A DNA stretch of 64,000 bases from positions 93,325,087 to 93,389,086 of the forward strand of contig CM043966.1 in the NCBI GenBank assembly GCA_014529385.2, in the 5' to 3' direction. Shown one piece after another: positions 20,920 to 32,009 of this stretch; position 1 is the first letter of the stretch; every line of letters begins with the position of its first letter. The position numbers were made by a program, and so were the translations under genes. The DNA is from Adiantum capillus-veneris. Its lineage: Eukaryota > Streptophyta > Polypodiopsida > Polypodiales > Pteridaceae. Below the pieces are notes generated by a model. It was not told the DNA's origin. It made no database searches and worked only from the letters and a program-made list of their open reading frames with translations.

Positions 20920-22176
20920 TTATTTGGCATTTGGTGGGCTACTGTCCGTTACCAAATCTATCGCATGGTCCTCGGGTCTCTCTGGCGGTAATTGAGACGG
21001 TAATGAATCGGAAAAACAACCACTATACTGTTGTAAAACCATTGACCTTTCTTTATCTAGCACAGATAAATTTGATTCATCACAATCTGACACTTCACGT
21101 GCAAAAACCAAGTACGCAGAAAGATGCTTTTTCATTACAGAAGTAATAGCAGAAGGTGATACAGTGGGAATAGACTCCCCTTTAAGCTTTATATCCAAAA
21201 TGTGAGTCTTTCCCCTGCTCTGTACAGTGATCTTTTTGTTGTAGGCATCCATGGTTCCCTGTACACGAAACAACCAAGGAATACCTAACAACACATCACA
21301 TCCGTTCAGTGGCATGATGTAAAATTCTTTAGCATCTACATAGGACTGGATATGTAGGCGCAACTTTCCGATGATGGGTGTCACAGCCTCTGTGTGGCTA
21401 GGACATGCCAAACCTGCCTCTGCTGTATACCCCATCTCTTCAGGTCTGATTCCCAACTTGGAAGCCAATTCGGGGGAAATGAAGTTGGCTTTGGCACCTG
21501 GATCAAAGAAGATAAGCACTGTTTGATCCCTGACCTTTCCCCATGCTCTGCAAAGCTCACTTGCATCTGAATTTGGCTTGTCGCCCATCATATCTGGCAC
21601 TAGACCAACCATGGGCTTCTTTCCTTTCCTGTCCTCCTTGTCTTCAGAATCAGCTGGCCTTTTCTTTGTAGGACAATTGTAAGCAATGTGGCCAGGCTGC
21701 TCACAGATGAAGCATTTGTTCTTTGACCGCAGGACCTTCTTTTGCTCTTCCGACTTGCGAGGAAAACGTCTTTTCCATTTCTTCGCTGGTCCCTTTTCTG
21801 ATTCAACCGTAGCTTTGTCTTTCCCTGCGTTGGCCGGCTCTTGAGTCACTTTAGGAACCTCCTTGGGAACATACTTCTTCGTTGAATTTTTCTTGGCTGA
21901 TCCTTCCTTGACGCCAGTATTGAATTCACAATCTTCTCCCTTGAGCAAACCATTGCCAGTGTTTGCTACCTCGATGAGCTGCGTCAAAGTAGTGACTTTG
22001 GTCTTCGTGCAGTACTTTCTCAATCCTTTGGGTAGGCCACAACAATATTTTTCAATCTGTTCTGTCAATGGCACAAACCTATAGGAAGTTACTGGAAGTA
22101 GAGCTTTCCAAAACTTCCGATTGTAGTCATCCAGATTCTTGCAAGTAGCAGCATTAAGCTGGTGCCATTCTGTCAT
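20920..22176 (-). CDS. Gag C-terminus, zinc knuckle and protease of A2
   Basis: An open stretch of 418 codons. The first third is the capsid C-terminal region (LDDYNRKFWKALLP, EQIEKYCCGLPKGLR). A Lys-rich linker and the knuckle CFICEQPGHIAYNC follow at residues about 155-168. The protease runs from about residue 210, with the active loop DPGA at FFDPGAKANF and the motif CDVLLGIPW. The Pro in the catalytic loop is unusual for retropepsins but is shared with A1. The frame ends at the same 7-bp near-repeat as in A1. Confidence 0.92.
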   Translation of the reverse strand: MTEWHQLNAATCKNLDDYNRKFWKALLPVTSYRFVPLTEQIEKYCCGLPKGLRKYCTKTKVTTLTQLIEVANTGNGLLKGEDCEFNTGVKEGSAKKNSTKKYVPKEVPKVTQEPANAGKDKATVESEKGPAKKWKRRFPRKSEEQKKVLRSKNKCFICEQPGHIAYNCPTKKRPADSEDKEDRKGKKPMVGLVPDMMGDKPNSDASELCRAWGKVRDQTVLIFFDPGAKANFISPELASKLGIRPEEMGYTAEAGLACPSHTEAVTPIIGKLRLHIQSYVDAKEFYIMPLNGCDVLLGIPWLFRVQGTMDAYNKKITVQSRGKTHILDIKLKGESIPTVSPSAITSVMKKHLSAYLVFAREVSDCDESNLSVLDKERSMVLQQYSGCFSDSLPSQLPPERPEDHAIDLVTDSSPPNAK

Positions 22177-23242
22177 GACATCTGCTTCAAAGTCATCAGA
22201 TAACTATGTTGCTGCAAAAATCTGCTTGAAGTAAATCCATGTGGACGGAGCTTGCCCTTGAAGCAATAAAGTTGTCCACCATTGTCCCTCATTCCCTGTC
22301 AAGAAAGTGCCTGCCTTACGGACCTTTGAAGCCTCTGTAAAGTTTCCCCCTGCATAGGCCTTGTCAAACTGCTAGAGGAATGAGAGAGCCTTCTTCGTGT
22401 CATCAAACCTTGTAAAGGTCGTGAATGTCACACGTTTGCCACCTTCTTTGTACGGAGTTGGCCTCTCCAACGGTGTTAAATTGTCATATGGAAGTGACTG
22501 AAACATGGGAACATTGTTAGGGTTCATTTGTGTTCCCTGACCGCAATTAAGTTGATCTGGAAATGCCATATTTGGTTGCTGATTTGTAATTCAAGCCATA
22601 TCAAAATTTGCCTGTGGCATCCCAAATTGGCCCTGAGTGCTTTGAAACCCTGGTAGCATGCCCGTGACACCATACATGGCGCGTGTAAAACTGATTTCCA
22701 GGTGCATGACCAGCCATGCTCTGGAATACCGATCCACCTCCAAAATAGCCAGGGTGTACTGAAGGTGGTGGGAAGACTTGTTGCATAGCCTGTAGGTTGC
22801 TTCCCTACCCCTTGCTTCCCTACCCATTAGAACCAGCTATAGGCTGTTGAAAGGTGGCGGGCTGAACTGGTACAGCTTGAAAGACTTGCATCTCAGCCAC
22901 TTGTTCTTGCACCTTAGGCACAGGTTGTGGAGACTGCATGTTCTCCGTCAAGTGTACAGGTGTTTCCATTGACTCTGCAGTATGAATCACCTGTGCTTGA
23001 GCCTTAACAGGCTTTCGAATATGATCTAGTGACCCAACTTGCTGAGACGGAAGAGAAGGTTGCAGAAAGGCTAAAAACCTCGGGTTCTGCATTACTTGTG
23101 TGAACATAGCCACAGCACTAGCCAACTGGGTCCTGAATATATCCGTCTGTGGTGGTCTTGAAGACTCACCCACTTCATGTGTCTGTTGACCTTGTGAAGA
23201 GGAAACCTCTTCAGTCACATCATCTGGTCTGTCAGCCATAAT
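22177..23242 (-). pseudogene. Gag N-terminal half of A2
   Basis: The most plausible start is the ATG at 23242 (MADRPDDVTEEVSSSQ), about 90 bases after the primer site. The N-terminal part is Gln/Pro-rich. The frame breaks near 22820 and again near 22590, then continues as the capsid core (TRFDDTKKALSFL, FTEASKVRKAGTFLTGNEGQWWTTLLL) with in-frame stops near 22374 and 22205. It joins the open gag-protease stretch. Confidence 0.8.
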
Positions 23243-23346
23243 TGCAATTCCTTGTGTCTGGTCTATGATCCCCTGTGTTTTCAAGCCCAACCTGACCAAG
23301 GCTCACTTCTATGGGAAAAAGTGATTTAATCCCGTCGATGGAACCA
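23243..23346 (-). promoter_or_regulatory. Leader and primer site of A2
   Basis: The minus strand after the LTR reads TGGTTCCATCGACGGG, starting TGG as needed to pair with a tRNA CCA end. It is not the initiator-Met type used by the other elements here; I cannot name the tRNA. Confidence 0.6.
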
Positions 23347-24802
23347 TGAAACTGGCCTGTACTTTCAAAAAGGGCTTTAGACTTAAACCTTATTTGCTTT
23401 CACCCATTCAATTTGTCGCCCACTTTACCTATACTTTCAAGACACAACAAAGGGGAGAGGGATACAGGCTGCTAGATTGCACCTGTATAAGTAGACGGAC
23501 ACCAGATTGGCCCCTAACTTAGGCGCCCCTTTCGGTATTTCTTTATTGTTCAGAAGAGGGAATAAACGCTGTGGTTCCCTACAAGCTGCCCCGCACAAAC
23601 TTGGCTGAATTTCATCTGTTCCGGCCCGATTTCGGCAGCATAACTATACTAGGACCCTTCACAGTCAGTATTCCCACGCATTCACTGACTTTCCCGACGC
23701 ATACGGGCACTTTGCAAAACCTGGCGAGAATCTGCAGCACGCTGAATTCTTTGTTTTCAGCCCCGAAAATGCGCCAGATCACCTGTACAGCGGTCCCCTC
23801 GTGTCCCCGAACCTCCTGGGGTAATTAGGGACCGTTTAGGGCCAAAACCCTAAACCTGCAAAAATACACAGCAGGCTGTAATTTACTGTTTCGGGCTCCG
23901 TTTCGCGTGCCGGTCACATCCGTAGCAAGTCCTCGAGCTCCCGCACCTATAGGGCTACTTGCCCTTTGAATCGGACGAGATTTTTGGCGTGAAACCTATC
24001 CGAATTCACCTATACCTGCGGGGGATTAGCCTCTAGCTAATCCAGTACCTATGCAAGAGGCTCTTGCCTCGGCAATCACGCATGAACCCACACAACTGTA
24101 CATTGGTCAAATGAAAAGCCCACTAGAGGGGCATAACATACTGCCATAGGGGAGAGAGAGGACAGTGCGTAGCGTGCAGGGCATCACTCCTGGCACCGCA
24201 CTGTACATAGGAGGGAAAGCAAGCACTCCATAGCTCTTAACCTGTGAATGACAGGAAACTTGAAAATGAGCTCACAGCTGAAAATCACGTTTTTGCCTTC
24301 TCTATAAGTAGTAAACTGGCCTCAGAGTGCCAAGTGTCACTCATTTGTGCATTTTCTCGCTTTAGACCCTCGGGTCTAAAAATATCTCACCTGCAGCCTC
24401 TGTTGACTTGGCCACAAAGTAACAAAATGATCCCCATGTCAAACTGCAGGTAATGACGCGAAGACATTTTCAGGTCCCAAATAGCAGTTCCCTAAATTTT
24501 AGGAGATGCTGCCATTGTATCTTTCTAGGTCATCCGACCCCCTTTGTACACTGCAGCCACACCCAAAACTGAAATGTAGCCTCTGTAGCAAAGGATTCCA
24601 CTTTGGCTAGTCAATGACCCCACTTTGGCTAACCTTAGTGCTCTTTTGCCCTCAGGCCTGGACTCCCTCTGGACAGTTCCACACTAGCTATGCAATGCAG
24701 GGCAGTTAGATTTCCCGAGGGGTGTTTCCAAAAAGTGAAAGTAAATAGATAATAAGAAAGAAATCAACAAAAAGGATAGATAGTAGTCACACGCTGGTGA
24801 CA
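23347..24802 (-). repeat. 5' LTR of A2
   Basis: Plus-strand ends tgaaac...ggtgaca. The recurrent LTR module lies at 23506-23549 (minus). Confidence 0.95.
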
Positions 24803-25992
24803 TTAGGTGCAGCGGAATGATTGTTTGTGCTTTGCTCAAGATGAGTGCTCCGAATTGTGCTCAAGGTTCCTTTTGTTCTTATGGAAGGTAGAGCCTTCCG
24901 TTCTTAATGAGAGAATGCCATGATCACAAACAAAGTGAATGGACATTATGGGTGCGAGTGTATGAGACTGAGAGATAGAGAGAGAAGAGAGAGAAGACAC
25001 CAGAGACGTTGTAAAACCCTCCTCCGAAGGCCCCACTCTCGTCGGCGACAGTGGTTTACTTATGATTGCACTAAGTGGTACAATGACGATGCAATGGACT
25101 GATGCAATCTGGGACTATGCCGATGACGACGACGATGACTTTATGGCTGAAATCTGTGGTCTTCTATCTGCTGAATTTTGGGACTGTTTTGGTGGCTGAA
25201 AATGACTGTTTTGGCTGTGTTTTTATGGCTGAAAATGGGGGTATCTGCAATGCTTCTAGGGCTGAATGGTCTGTTGTCCAAGAAGGCTGAAAATGCTGCT
25301 GTTCTGATGCGGCAATGGCTGAAAACCAAAAACGCTGATCTCCTTCTGCTGAGGATTGGTTGAAAACCAAAAACGCTACGTGCTTGTTGAGCGTTAGTAA
25401 AAACGCTATGCTTGTTCTCGGTCTGCTACTGATGAAATCCAAAAATGCTAATGCATTTGGGTACTGCTGCTAGCGATCTGCAAACGCCAGGGCTTTGAGG
25501 GCTTCTGGCGATGATGCAAGCTGAAAACGTTGGCTCATGTGTATGGCGAGGATGGAGATCCAAAAACGCCAATGGTCCTGCTGGGGTTTTGCTGAGAAGG
25601 TGCCTGTTGAGCATGTGCTCCTGCTGCCTCTTCTGCCAGAAAGTGCTAACTTGGGTTTGCTTATATATTAACTTAGCAAAATTGCCCTACCTACTTTTGT
25701 TGGAAAGTCACTTGAAAATAATAAGTGAAAAATGTCAAAAATAGGGAAAATAGGCTAAATGCACTGGAAAAATCCCCTAACTGATTCTAATGGATTCTGG
25801 TGGGAATACTGATGATCATGTTGTGTGCAACCAGAGGATATGCATCTACACTAAGTGGCTGGGCATGCACGGTCTACGAATAGACTCACTAAAGTGCGAG
25901 ATCACTTCTAATCTAGACTGACTGGACTGATTGAACCCTTGTCGTGCTGTAGCTTGTCCACGGACACATAGGGTTGGATGTGTCACGTGACA
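24803..25992 (-). repeat. 5' LTR of element D (bulk)
   Basis: Begins on the minus strand with TGTCACGTGACACATCC at 25992. The end of this LTR matches two other copies (13680-13955 and 30360-30646). The last 7 bases lie at 16149-16155 on the other side of A2. The plus strand shows recurring ggctgaaaat and aaaaacgct words, so the LTR contains internal repetition. Confidence 0.9.
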
Positions 25993-26059
25993 TTTTCACT
26001 TTTTCCGGGGTGAAAGATCGCAAGAAAGCATTGTAGTTCCTACAGCAATTCGACAACAT

Positions 26060-26618
26060 CTATGCTTTAGGGAACTATACAGAAGAATCCAAGATTTCTG
26101 GAGGAGCGGGATTTCTTAAAGATAATGCTATTCAATGGTGGAGTTCAATCGCGACATAACCGCATGCTCCAAGGACCTGGCAAGCTTTCAAGACAGTTTT
26201 TGTACGTAGTTACATGACTTCTATGTTTGAAGTGCGGATTTTGGCAGAGTGGGGCAACTTGAAAATGCTTGCCACTGAAAGCATGGACGAATATAACCAA
26301 AGGTTTCTCGACGTGTACCTTCCGGTGTGCTTCTTTAGATCTGTTCCCTTGGAGGCCCAATGTGAGCGATACACCATTAAATTACCATCACCATTGCAGG
26401 AATATTGTCTATCCAAGCAAGTCTCTACCATGCAAGAACTTATGGACCATGCCGCGGTCGGCTACAAACTGAGGAAGGGAAAGCTAGAGTTTACCACAGA
26501 AGAATCTCTAGCCAGTAACCACAACTCTCGGCAACAACGAACAAATTCTCGAGAGTCTCGTGAAAATCAACCGCAAAGGCCTCGTTTGACGCCTCAACAA
26601 CGAGACACCTTACTATAA
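26060..26618 (+). pseudogene. Gag capsid of the 26-kb remnant
   Basis: Capsid motifs: a QQFDNIYALGNY stretch, FLKDNAIQWWSSIA, TWQAFKTVFVRSYM, LATESMDEYNQRFLDVYLP and YCLSKQVSTMQELMDHA. There is an in-frame TAA near 26158 and another at 26616-26618 immediately before the zinc knuckle. The same protein in decayed form is seen in C (43.8-44.2 kb) and F (57.9-58.4 kb). Confidence 0.85.
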
Positions 26619-27131
26619 GAAGGCCGATGCTTTGGATGCTTTCAAACAGGGCATAATCATTCTAATTGTCCCGAACACACTGATAGACCAGAGGAGCGGA
26701 CGCCCGCACCAACGGTCGACAGAACCCCAACGCCACCTCCTGCTAAGAGAGCTAGACCCGCTATTGGACTAGTTCCTGATATTTATGGCATACGCCTTGA
26801 GAGTACAAATGAATTGTGTGGAGCATATGGCAAAGTCAATGGTTCCAAAGCCCTTATTTTCTTTGACCCCAGAGCTACAGAGAACTTCATCCATCTAGAA
26901 TTCTTAAAGCAGATGCACTTTGATTATGATGCAGAGGGTGGAGAAATTGAAGCTGAGCTAGCCACAGGGCAAACTCAGAAAGTAGTACCGCTCATTGGTG
27001 CTCTTCCAGTGACTATTCAAGATTATCATGGAAAAGCTGATTTCCACATCATGAAGTTGGGCAATTGTGACGTTCTATTAGGCATGCCTTGGCATGACAA
27101 GAATGATGCGACTCTCCAAGTCCGGAACTGA
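26619..27131 (+). pseudogene. Zinc knuckle and protease of the 26-kb remnant
   Basis: In the same frame as gag, directly after its stop, lies an intact CCHC knuckle (CFGCFQTGHNHSNC, 26628-26669), a Pro-rich linker, then GLVPDIYG and the protease with active loop DPRA (in FFDPRATENF) and CDVLLGMPW. Both the Ser/Thr and the Gly of the usual D-S/T-G-A are replaced, which should inactivate it. The frame ends at 27131. Confidence 0.85.
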
Positions 27132-27356
27132 ACCATCACTATGATGCAGAAGGGCAAGCCAGTCGCCCTCAAAGTTCGGTTGTCCGAACAAAATCCTAAA
27201 TGAACTCTCTAGTTGTTTTATAGTTAGATACTTTTGAACTTTGTTTGAGAAAGTCTTGTTTGAAACTTTGTTTGAAATGGATGGTATCTATTTTGAATCT
27301 GTCTTGGTGCCGATTTGAAATGTTTGACTCTAGTTTTAATACTAGTTTCAATGATT

Positions 27357-27785
27357 TCCGGAAATCGCGGAGGCTGATTTTTTTTTTTTGAAAAATGATG
27401 AGCGACGCGAATTTTGCTTTTTTTTATAAAAAAAGAGAAAAGACTCTCTAAGAGAGAGAGAGAACTGATGCTTTTTATTTTAAAAAGCTTTTGGGGCTCT
27501 GCTTTTGGGCATCCCTTGTATCTCTAAATAAGTGGTGAGGGCTTCACTTCTCAGAGCATCTGGACGCAGAGTCTGAGAGTGAAACCCTAACCGCTCTCTT
27601 GTACTTTGATGATTGATTAATACAAAAAGAAATACCGAAAGGGGCGCCAGTCTTTGGGGCCAATATCTCTAGGCACGGAACTCCGCCGGGCCAGTGCAAA
27701 TCTATTGTGATCTGTGAATTGTTTTGAAGTGGTTATTTGGTGCTGTCGCGGTTGATTCTTGACTTGGAGTGTCCAAGTCTGTTAC
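27357..27785 (+). repeat. B-family LTR fragment
   Basis: Matches the B LTR from ttccggaaatcgcggagg to the end ctgttaca; the first 90 or so LTR bases are missing. The recurrent module is at 27619-27664. No primer site follows. Confidence 0.92.
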
Positions 27786-28800
27786 AGAAGACGGAATCGA
27801 GTTAACAGAGTCTCGGATAAGGAAACTTTGGATCAGAACAATTGGCCTACCCAAAGCAAAGGCTCCGGAATAAGAGCTTACTTTGGTAAGATGGCACACT
27901 TTGTCTGGCTCATGAAGATTCACATGAGCTTAATGCTCTCGACATGCCCTATGCGAGAGGACACAAGAGGTTTAATATCCTCAGGACTAATAGCGCAAGG
28001 TTATGCGCAAGGGCAAAGACCTAGATTGATTTCTAGGAGGATTATTCTTCTCGGGATTGAGAAGGTGGAATTGAGTTAACAGATTCTCGGATGAGGAAAC
28101 TTTCGATCTGTTGGAAAGACGCGAATGATGAGTTCTTACATGGCGCGTAAGTTTGATGATTGGTGAAGGATATCCTCGAGGTACTAGAGGAAGGACATGA
28201 ACCGGTAAGGTAAGTATTGAATGTTTGAATTTCTGTTTATTTAATTTTAAAGTTCTTTTTTGAGAAAGGACCAGCTCAACTCACCATTGAGTAAGATTTG
28301 GAAATTTCCCGGTTTCTCCCCGAGCAGTTCAGTTGGACCTCTACAGTTGAGGACAACTGTTTATAAGTGAGAGGGATGTTGCTAAATTGGCTTTATCTTA
28401 CAGAAAAATAATTCTAAATGATTTATTGGAATTTTAAGTGAGAGGGCTTTTCTCACTTGAGACATCCGAGTACAGAGTATTCCTAGTGCGTCATTTAAAG
28501 TAATGACGGGAACACTGAGAACGGGAATATCTGTAAGGCCACCAAGAACGGGTACTTTTGATGCGTTACATCGGATGGGTGATAGGGAGCATCAGAAAGA
28601 AGTATCTGACCATCCGGGAACGGACATCTCTGATGCGTCATAGGATGGGTGACATAGAGCATCGTGAAGGAGATTGTACCGTAAGTTTGGTAGGAAAGGA
28701 CTAGGTGATGGGTATTCTTGATGCGTCACAAGGTGGGTGACGGGTGCATTGGAAAGGGAATATCCATAGTCGGGAGGAAATTCTGAACTGTGTTAGAATT
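27786..28800 (+). other. Unassigned retroelement-like DNA with internal repeats
   Basis: A block of about 45 bases at 27786 (gagttaacagagtctcgg, ggaaact) recurs at 28062. At 28495-28760 a degenerate unit recurs (tgatgcgtcaYaggatgggtgac and gRgcatc). No protein domain is seen. It may be the 3' non-coding part of an LTR element. Confidence 0.45.
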
Positions 28801-29106
28801 GTGCACAAGGAAAAAGCAAGCACTTGAATGAAGATTGATTCAGAGAAAACTTTGAGGAAAAACAGATGCTTTTTGAGAAAGCGGAATTGCCTTTCGGGAA
28901 AGCAGATGCTTTCTCGCGAGGAAGTCTATGTCTGCATTGCAACTGTGCATGTGATTGCATCCAGGGACGCCTGGGAAGTACTGTGAAAGCATTGTTTTTA
29001 ACTTACAAGGTTTTAATGACAGATTCAGACCATTTTTAAAGGTGACCGACCGCCCACTTAATAAGTGGGCAGCCATTTGATAAATAAGGCAACAGATCAG
29101 CCAGCG

Positions 29107-29172
<66 letters not shown>

Positions 29173-30355
29173 GGCAGAGCAGTGGAAAAAAAAAACGAAA
29201 AATAAAATTTTCAACAAAAAGAAAAAAAAACCGGCCGCGATCTCTACGCGAGCAGCTATTCGTGCTCGTGGTTAGGAGCTATAAAAGAATCACATGCCCT
29301 TACTCAGAGAGGAGGACCAATCTTTGTAAGGAGGAGATGCTACTGCAAATTTCAGCCGTAAAGAAGACGTTGCAGGTGATGCCCATGGCTGCCCCAAGTG
29401 TACCAGATGTCGCCAAGACCCAGTGCTTACGGAGCGTGTTTCCATCCCGACAAGCTGCTGTTTTTCTCTGATTTCAGCCCCTAAACGTCGTAGACGGGGC
29501 TGATTTATGAGAAGGAACCGTAGAACACACCTCTTTTGTGTGTAGGATTGGAAGAGAGGATTTTCTATGGAGAGATCTCTTCCGGGGAATTGCTTTTCGA
29601 GAACGGAGTTGCGTTTCGAGCGTCGAGACTTTGAAGGTAAAGATTTTCATGTTATGAACTCTTGAGTATTTTTTTGCAGGTGTACTTCCTCTTAGTGAGG
29701 GAGTAGGAGCAGAGGAAGGTATGAGCCTCTGCAGGAGAAAAACACTTTGAGGAACTAGAGCCGGATCAGCCCAGGGGTTTCGTACCCGAGTTTGGGAAGT
29801 AGATCCACGGATCAAAGAGAGGTAGTCTCTCAAGTTGCCATCCGGAAGTTGGGATTCCCAAAGTAAGGACTTCGTGTCCGGGAAAGCAGAGTTGTTCTGC
29901 GGGAAGAGGACTCTGGAAATAGAGTTGGGAAAGAGAGTTGCAGGGATGTCATGCCCTGAGTCTGGAAGGTGAGATCCAGAGGCGAGAACCTTGATTCTCG
30001 AGGAATTGGAATATGGAACGGAAGTTCCTTGGAATAGGGTTTTGCCCTAGGAATCGGAAGTTGAGGCTTCCGGAAACCATCAAGTCTTATTCTAGAACGA
30101 ACGTGGTAATACATTCGGTTCAAGTGCTTGTATAGACTTCTCCTTAGTAATAAAGATACTATTACAGGGGGGGATCAGCCCATCTTCTGGTCCCTGTACT
30201 GTGTCGATCTTCTCACTTGATCTCTCTCTCTCTGTCTATTTCTCTCTATATCCTCTGGCTTCAATATTAAGTGATAAATTTTATTTATCTGAGTATATTT
30301 TATATTGCTATGCGCTCTCGTTTGTGACACTTAGATCCACATTGCATCATAGCCT
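28801..30355. other. No gene identified
   Basis: Contains a (CT)n tract and a Lys/Arg-rich A-run, then DNA with many gag-ga words. A possible LTR-like end lies near 30150 (taataaagatactattaca, then a G-run). I cannot assign a family. Confidence 0.4.
29111..29168. repeat. (CT)n microsatellite
   Basis: CT dinucleotide run of about 58 bases. Confidence 0.97.
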
Positions 30356-30646
30356 CACGAACTTGCATCAACATCTTGTACCAGATTTGTGCAATCAATA
30401 GCATAGACTTCTCTCGCCATCGAGAGGGGGGCCCTTGGAGGAGGGTTTGACAACTTGTCTGGTGTCGTATTCTTCTCTCTCTATCTCTCAGTCTCAGTAC
30501 TTTCATGCAACTTGTTTGTGATCATTGCACTCTCTCACTAAAGGAACGGAAGGCTCTCCCTTCCGTTAGTAAAAGAAATCCTTGAGCATAGTTCGGAGCA
30601 CTCATCTCGAGCAAAGTTCAACATTCACTTCCATTGCACCTTGCAC
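30356..30646 (+). repeat. D-family LTR end fragment
   Basis: Parallels 13665-13955 in plus orientation (agatttgtgcaatcaata..., ctctcactaaaggaacggaa, gcaaagttcaacattcactt). It stops at the LTR end without a primer site. Confidence 0.88.
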
Positions 30647-31250
30647 CAAATATGAACCAATGACTAAGGTTGCAGAGAAAGAGGCCTCCAAGGATAAAAA
30701 TAAATCCAAGAAATCTCATAAGAAAAAATCTTCTACCCCTCAAATGTATGTTGAGCAAAAGGGAGAGTATTACAAGCAAGGCAAGTGCTTAGAGATCGGA
30801 CACATTTTGGCAAAGCGTCCAAAGGAGTAGAAGGACGAATAAAAACTAGAATCATCTAAAGCGGTTGAGGAGCGAGCAAAGAAAGGGAAAACCAAGGCCG
30901 AGCTTGTTCCAGATTTCATGGGACGCCTGAGAGTTAGTCTGATCGCAATGTTGAGCTCAGTAAGACGTGGGACAAAGTACAGGACCAAGAAGCGCTCATC
31001 TTCTTTGATAGTGGAGCCAAGGCCAACTTTATTTAGACAGAGATGGAGGCTTGATTAGGATAAAGCATGAAGACATGGGGCCACAAATAGATGCAGTTCT
31101 GGTAGCACAAGGGTATGATGTTGTCATAACGTCTATCATTGGCAGGCTAAAGCTACAACTTATTGTCAAGGTTACTTAGGACATGGAAGTCTTCAACATC
31201 ATGCCTTTGGAAAAATGTGATGTTCTTTAGGGATGTCGTGGCACACGTAG
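30647..31250 (+). pseudogene. Gypsy gag knuckle and protease remnant
   Basis: Lys-rich linker, then a knuckle in which at least two cysteines are lost (YYKQGKCLEIGHILAKRPKE), stops, then a protease with the canonical loop DSGA (FFDSGAKANF) readable around 31003-31030 and an IIGRLKLQL-type motif near 31135-31165. Many stops and shifts: an old copy. It is useful as a contrast to the DPGA loop in family A. Confidence 0.75.
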
Positions 31251-31472
31251 TATCAGAAAGTGACGATGTGACACTATAACACATGTTAAAGCAGTTATTG
31301 GCGTCTTGATAACATGGCAAGCTGCTATACGAAGTATTGGAAACCGCGTTGCGAATAGTGGAAGCCTACATGGCAAGCCAGAATTCACGAAAATCTGCTC
31401 TTTGCTCCAACTGTCATATCTAATGCTTTTCAAGGCTTGGGGCCTTTAAATAAGTACCTTGGGGGAGCTCTC
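31251..31472 (+). repeat. Gypsy LTR, left part (split by the Copia insertion)
   Basis: Ends in ggggcctttaaataag, the TATA-like motif seen in LTRs B, C and F, then continues after the Copia element at 47659 with the agaaataccaaaagg module. Confidence 0.6.
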
Positions 31473-32009
31473 TGTTAGAGTTTAGATTCCTGTTCGGTGG
31501 TGGCTCTAGTATCTCCCAGGAGCAGATTAGGGAGTGAGGGCTGTTTTGTGGTTGTGCTTGGCCTTACTTGAGGTAGATGCACCTATCCACGGTGGTACAC
31601 TTCATTGTGTTGCTCATCTAGTAGGCTGGCATGAGGCGGGATCCCCGTTCGTAGGGTTTCTTGGGGTCAGAGTCTTGTGTCTTCTGCAATTTTGCTACTA
31701 AATATGTGTCCTTGGTCATTTTCAGTGAGTTTTACATATTTATTAGCATTTTAGGCCATTTATTGGGATTGTGGGATTTCTGTGGTAGGGGGGGGCAAAC
31801 TTTCACTTTGCCTATATATGCATACCACCCCCTTGTACTTTTGGCATGTTATTTAGTGCACATATCCAACGTCTGGGACTCTCTCTCTCTCTCTCTCTCT
31901 CTCTAGCGTTTCTGTTTGCTAGCGTTTTGGTGTGCCAGTGACTAGCGTTTTCTCTCTCCACATCGATCTCACCTCTACTGGTGTTATACCTTGCGATCTC
32001 TCTCTGTCA
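31473..32009 (+). repeat. Copia 5' LTR, left part
   Basis: Matches 46505-47400: gttcggtggtggctc, ccatttattgggat, acttttggcatgttatt, a (CT)n tract, then ctagcgtttctgt and tctctctccacatcgatct. The match ends at about 32009 where the hAT element begins. TATA-like tgcctatatatgca at about 31809. Confidence 0.93.

Larger units (their letters stand above)
16156..24802 (-). mobile_element. Ty3/Gypsy chromovirus A2, full length
   Basis: Full-length LTR retrotransposon of 8.65 kb on the minus strand. LTRs of 1480 and 1456 bp start TG and end CA. The 5-bp target duplication ttagg is exact (16151-16155 and 24803-24807). The interior carries gag, protease, reverse transcriptase, RNase H, integrase and a chromodomain. 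The LTRs remain very similar apart from scattered substitutions and one deletion of about 18 bases, so the insertion is fairly recent. Its coding region nevertheless has stops and frameshifts, several of them shared with A1. Confidence 0.97.
14017..25992 (-). mobile_element. Non-autonomous LTR element D, interrupted by A2
   Basis: Reading on the minus strand: a full 5' LTR of about 1.2 kb (25992 to 24803, plus 16155-16149 across the A2 insertion), a Met-initiator primer site (16147-16136), about 2.1 kb of interior with one long open frame, a polypurine tract (14062-14051) and the first 34 bases of the 3' LTR (14050-14017). There is no reverse transcriptase, integrase or recognisable gag. The 3' LTR is replaced by an inverted LTR-leader piece. 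The LTR begins with the palindrome TGTCACGTGACA. Confidence 0.85.
25993..27356 (+). mobile_element. Gag-protease-only Gypsy remnant
   Basis: Gag, a zinc knuckle and protease follow each other in one frame, and after the protease the sequence runs directly into a non-coding tail (27141-27350) that resembles the tails of elements C (44250-44380) and F (58430-58600). No reverse transcriptase or integrase lies between protease and tail, so this looks like a non-autonomous family rather than a random fragment. The left end is cut by the D LTR and the right end is fused to a B-type LTR. Confidence 0.75.

Noticed and set aside
23333-23346. Initiator-Met primer site for A2
   Set aside because: The sequence after the LTR reads TGGTTCCATCGACG, which does not fit TGGTATCAGAGC; another tRNA must be involved or the site has changed.
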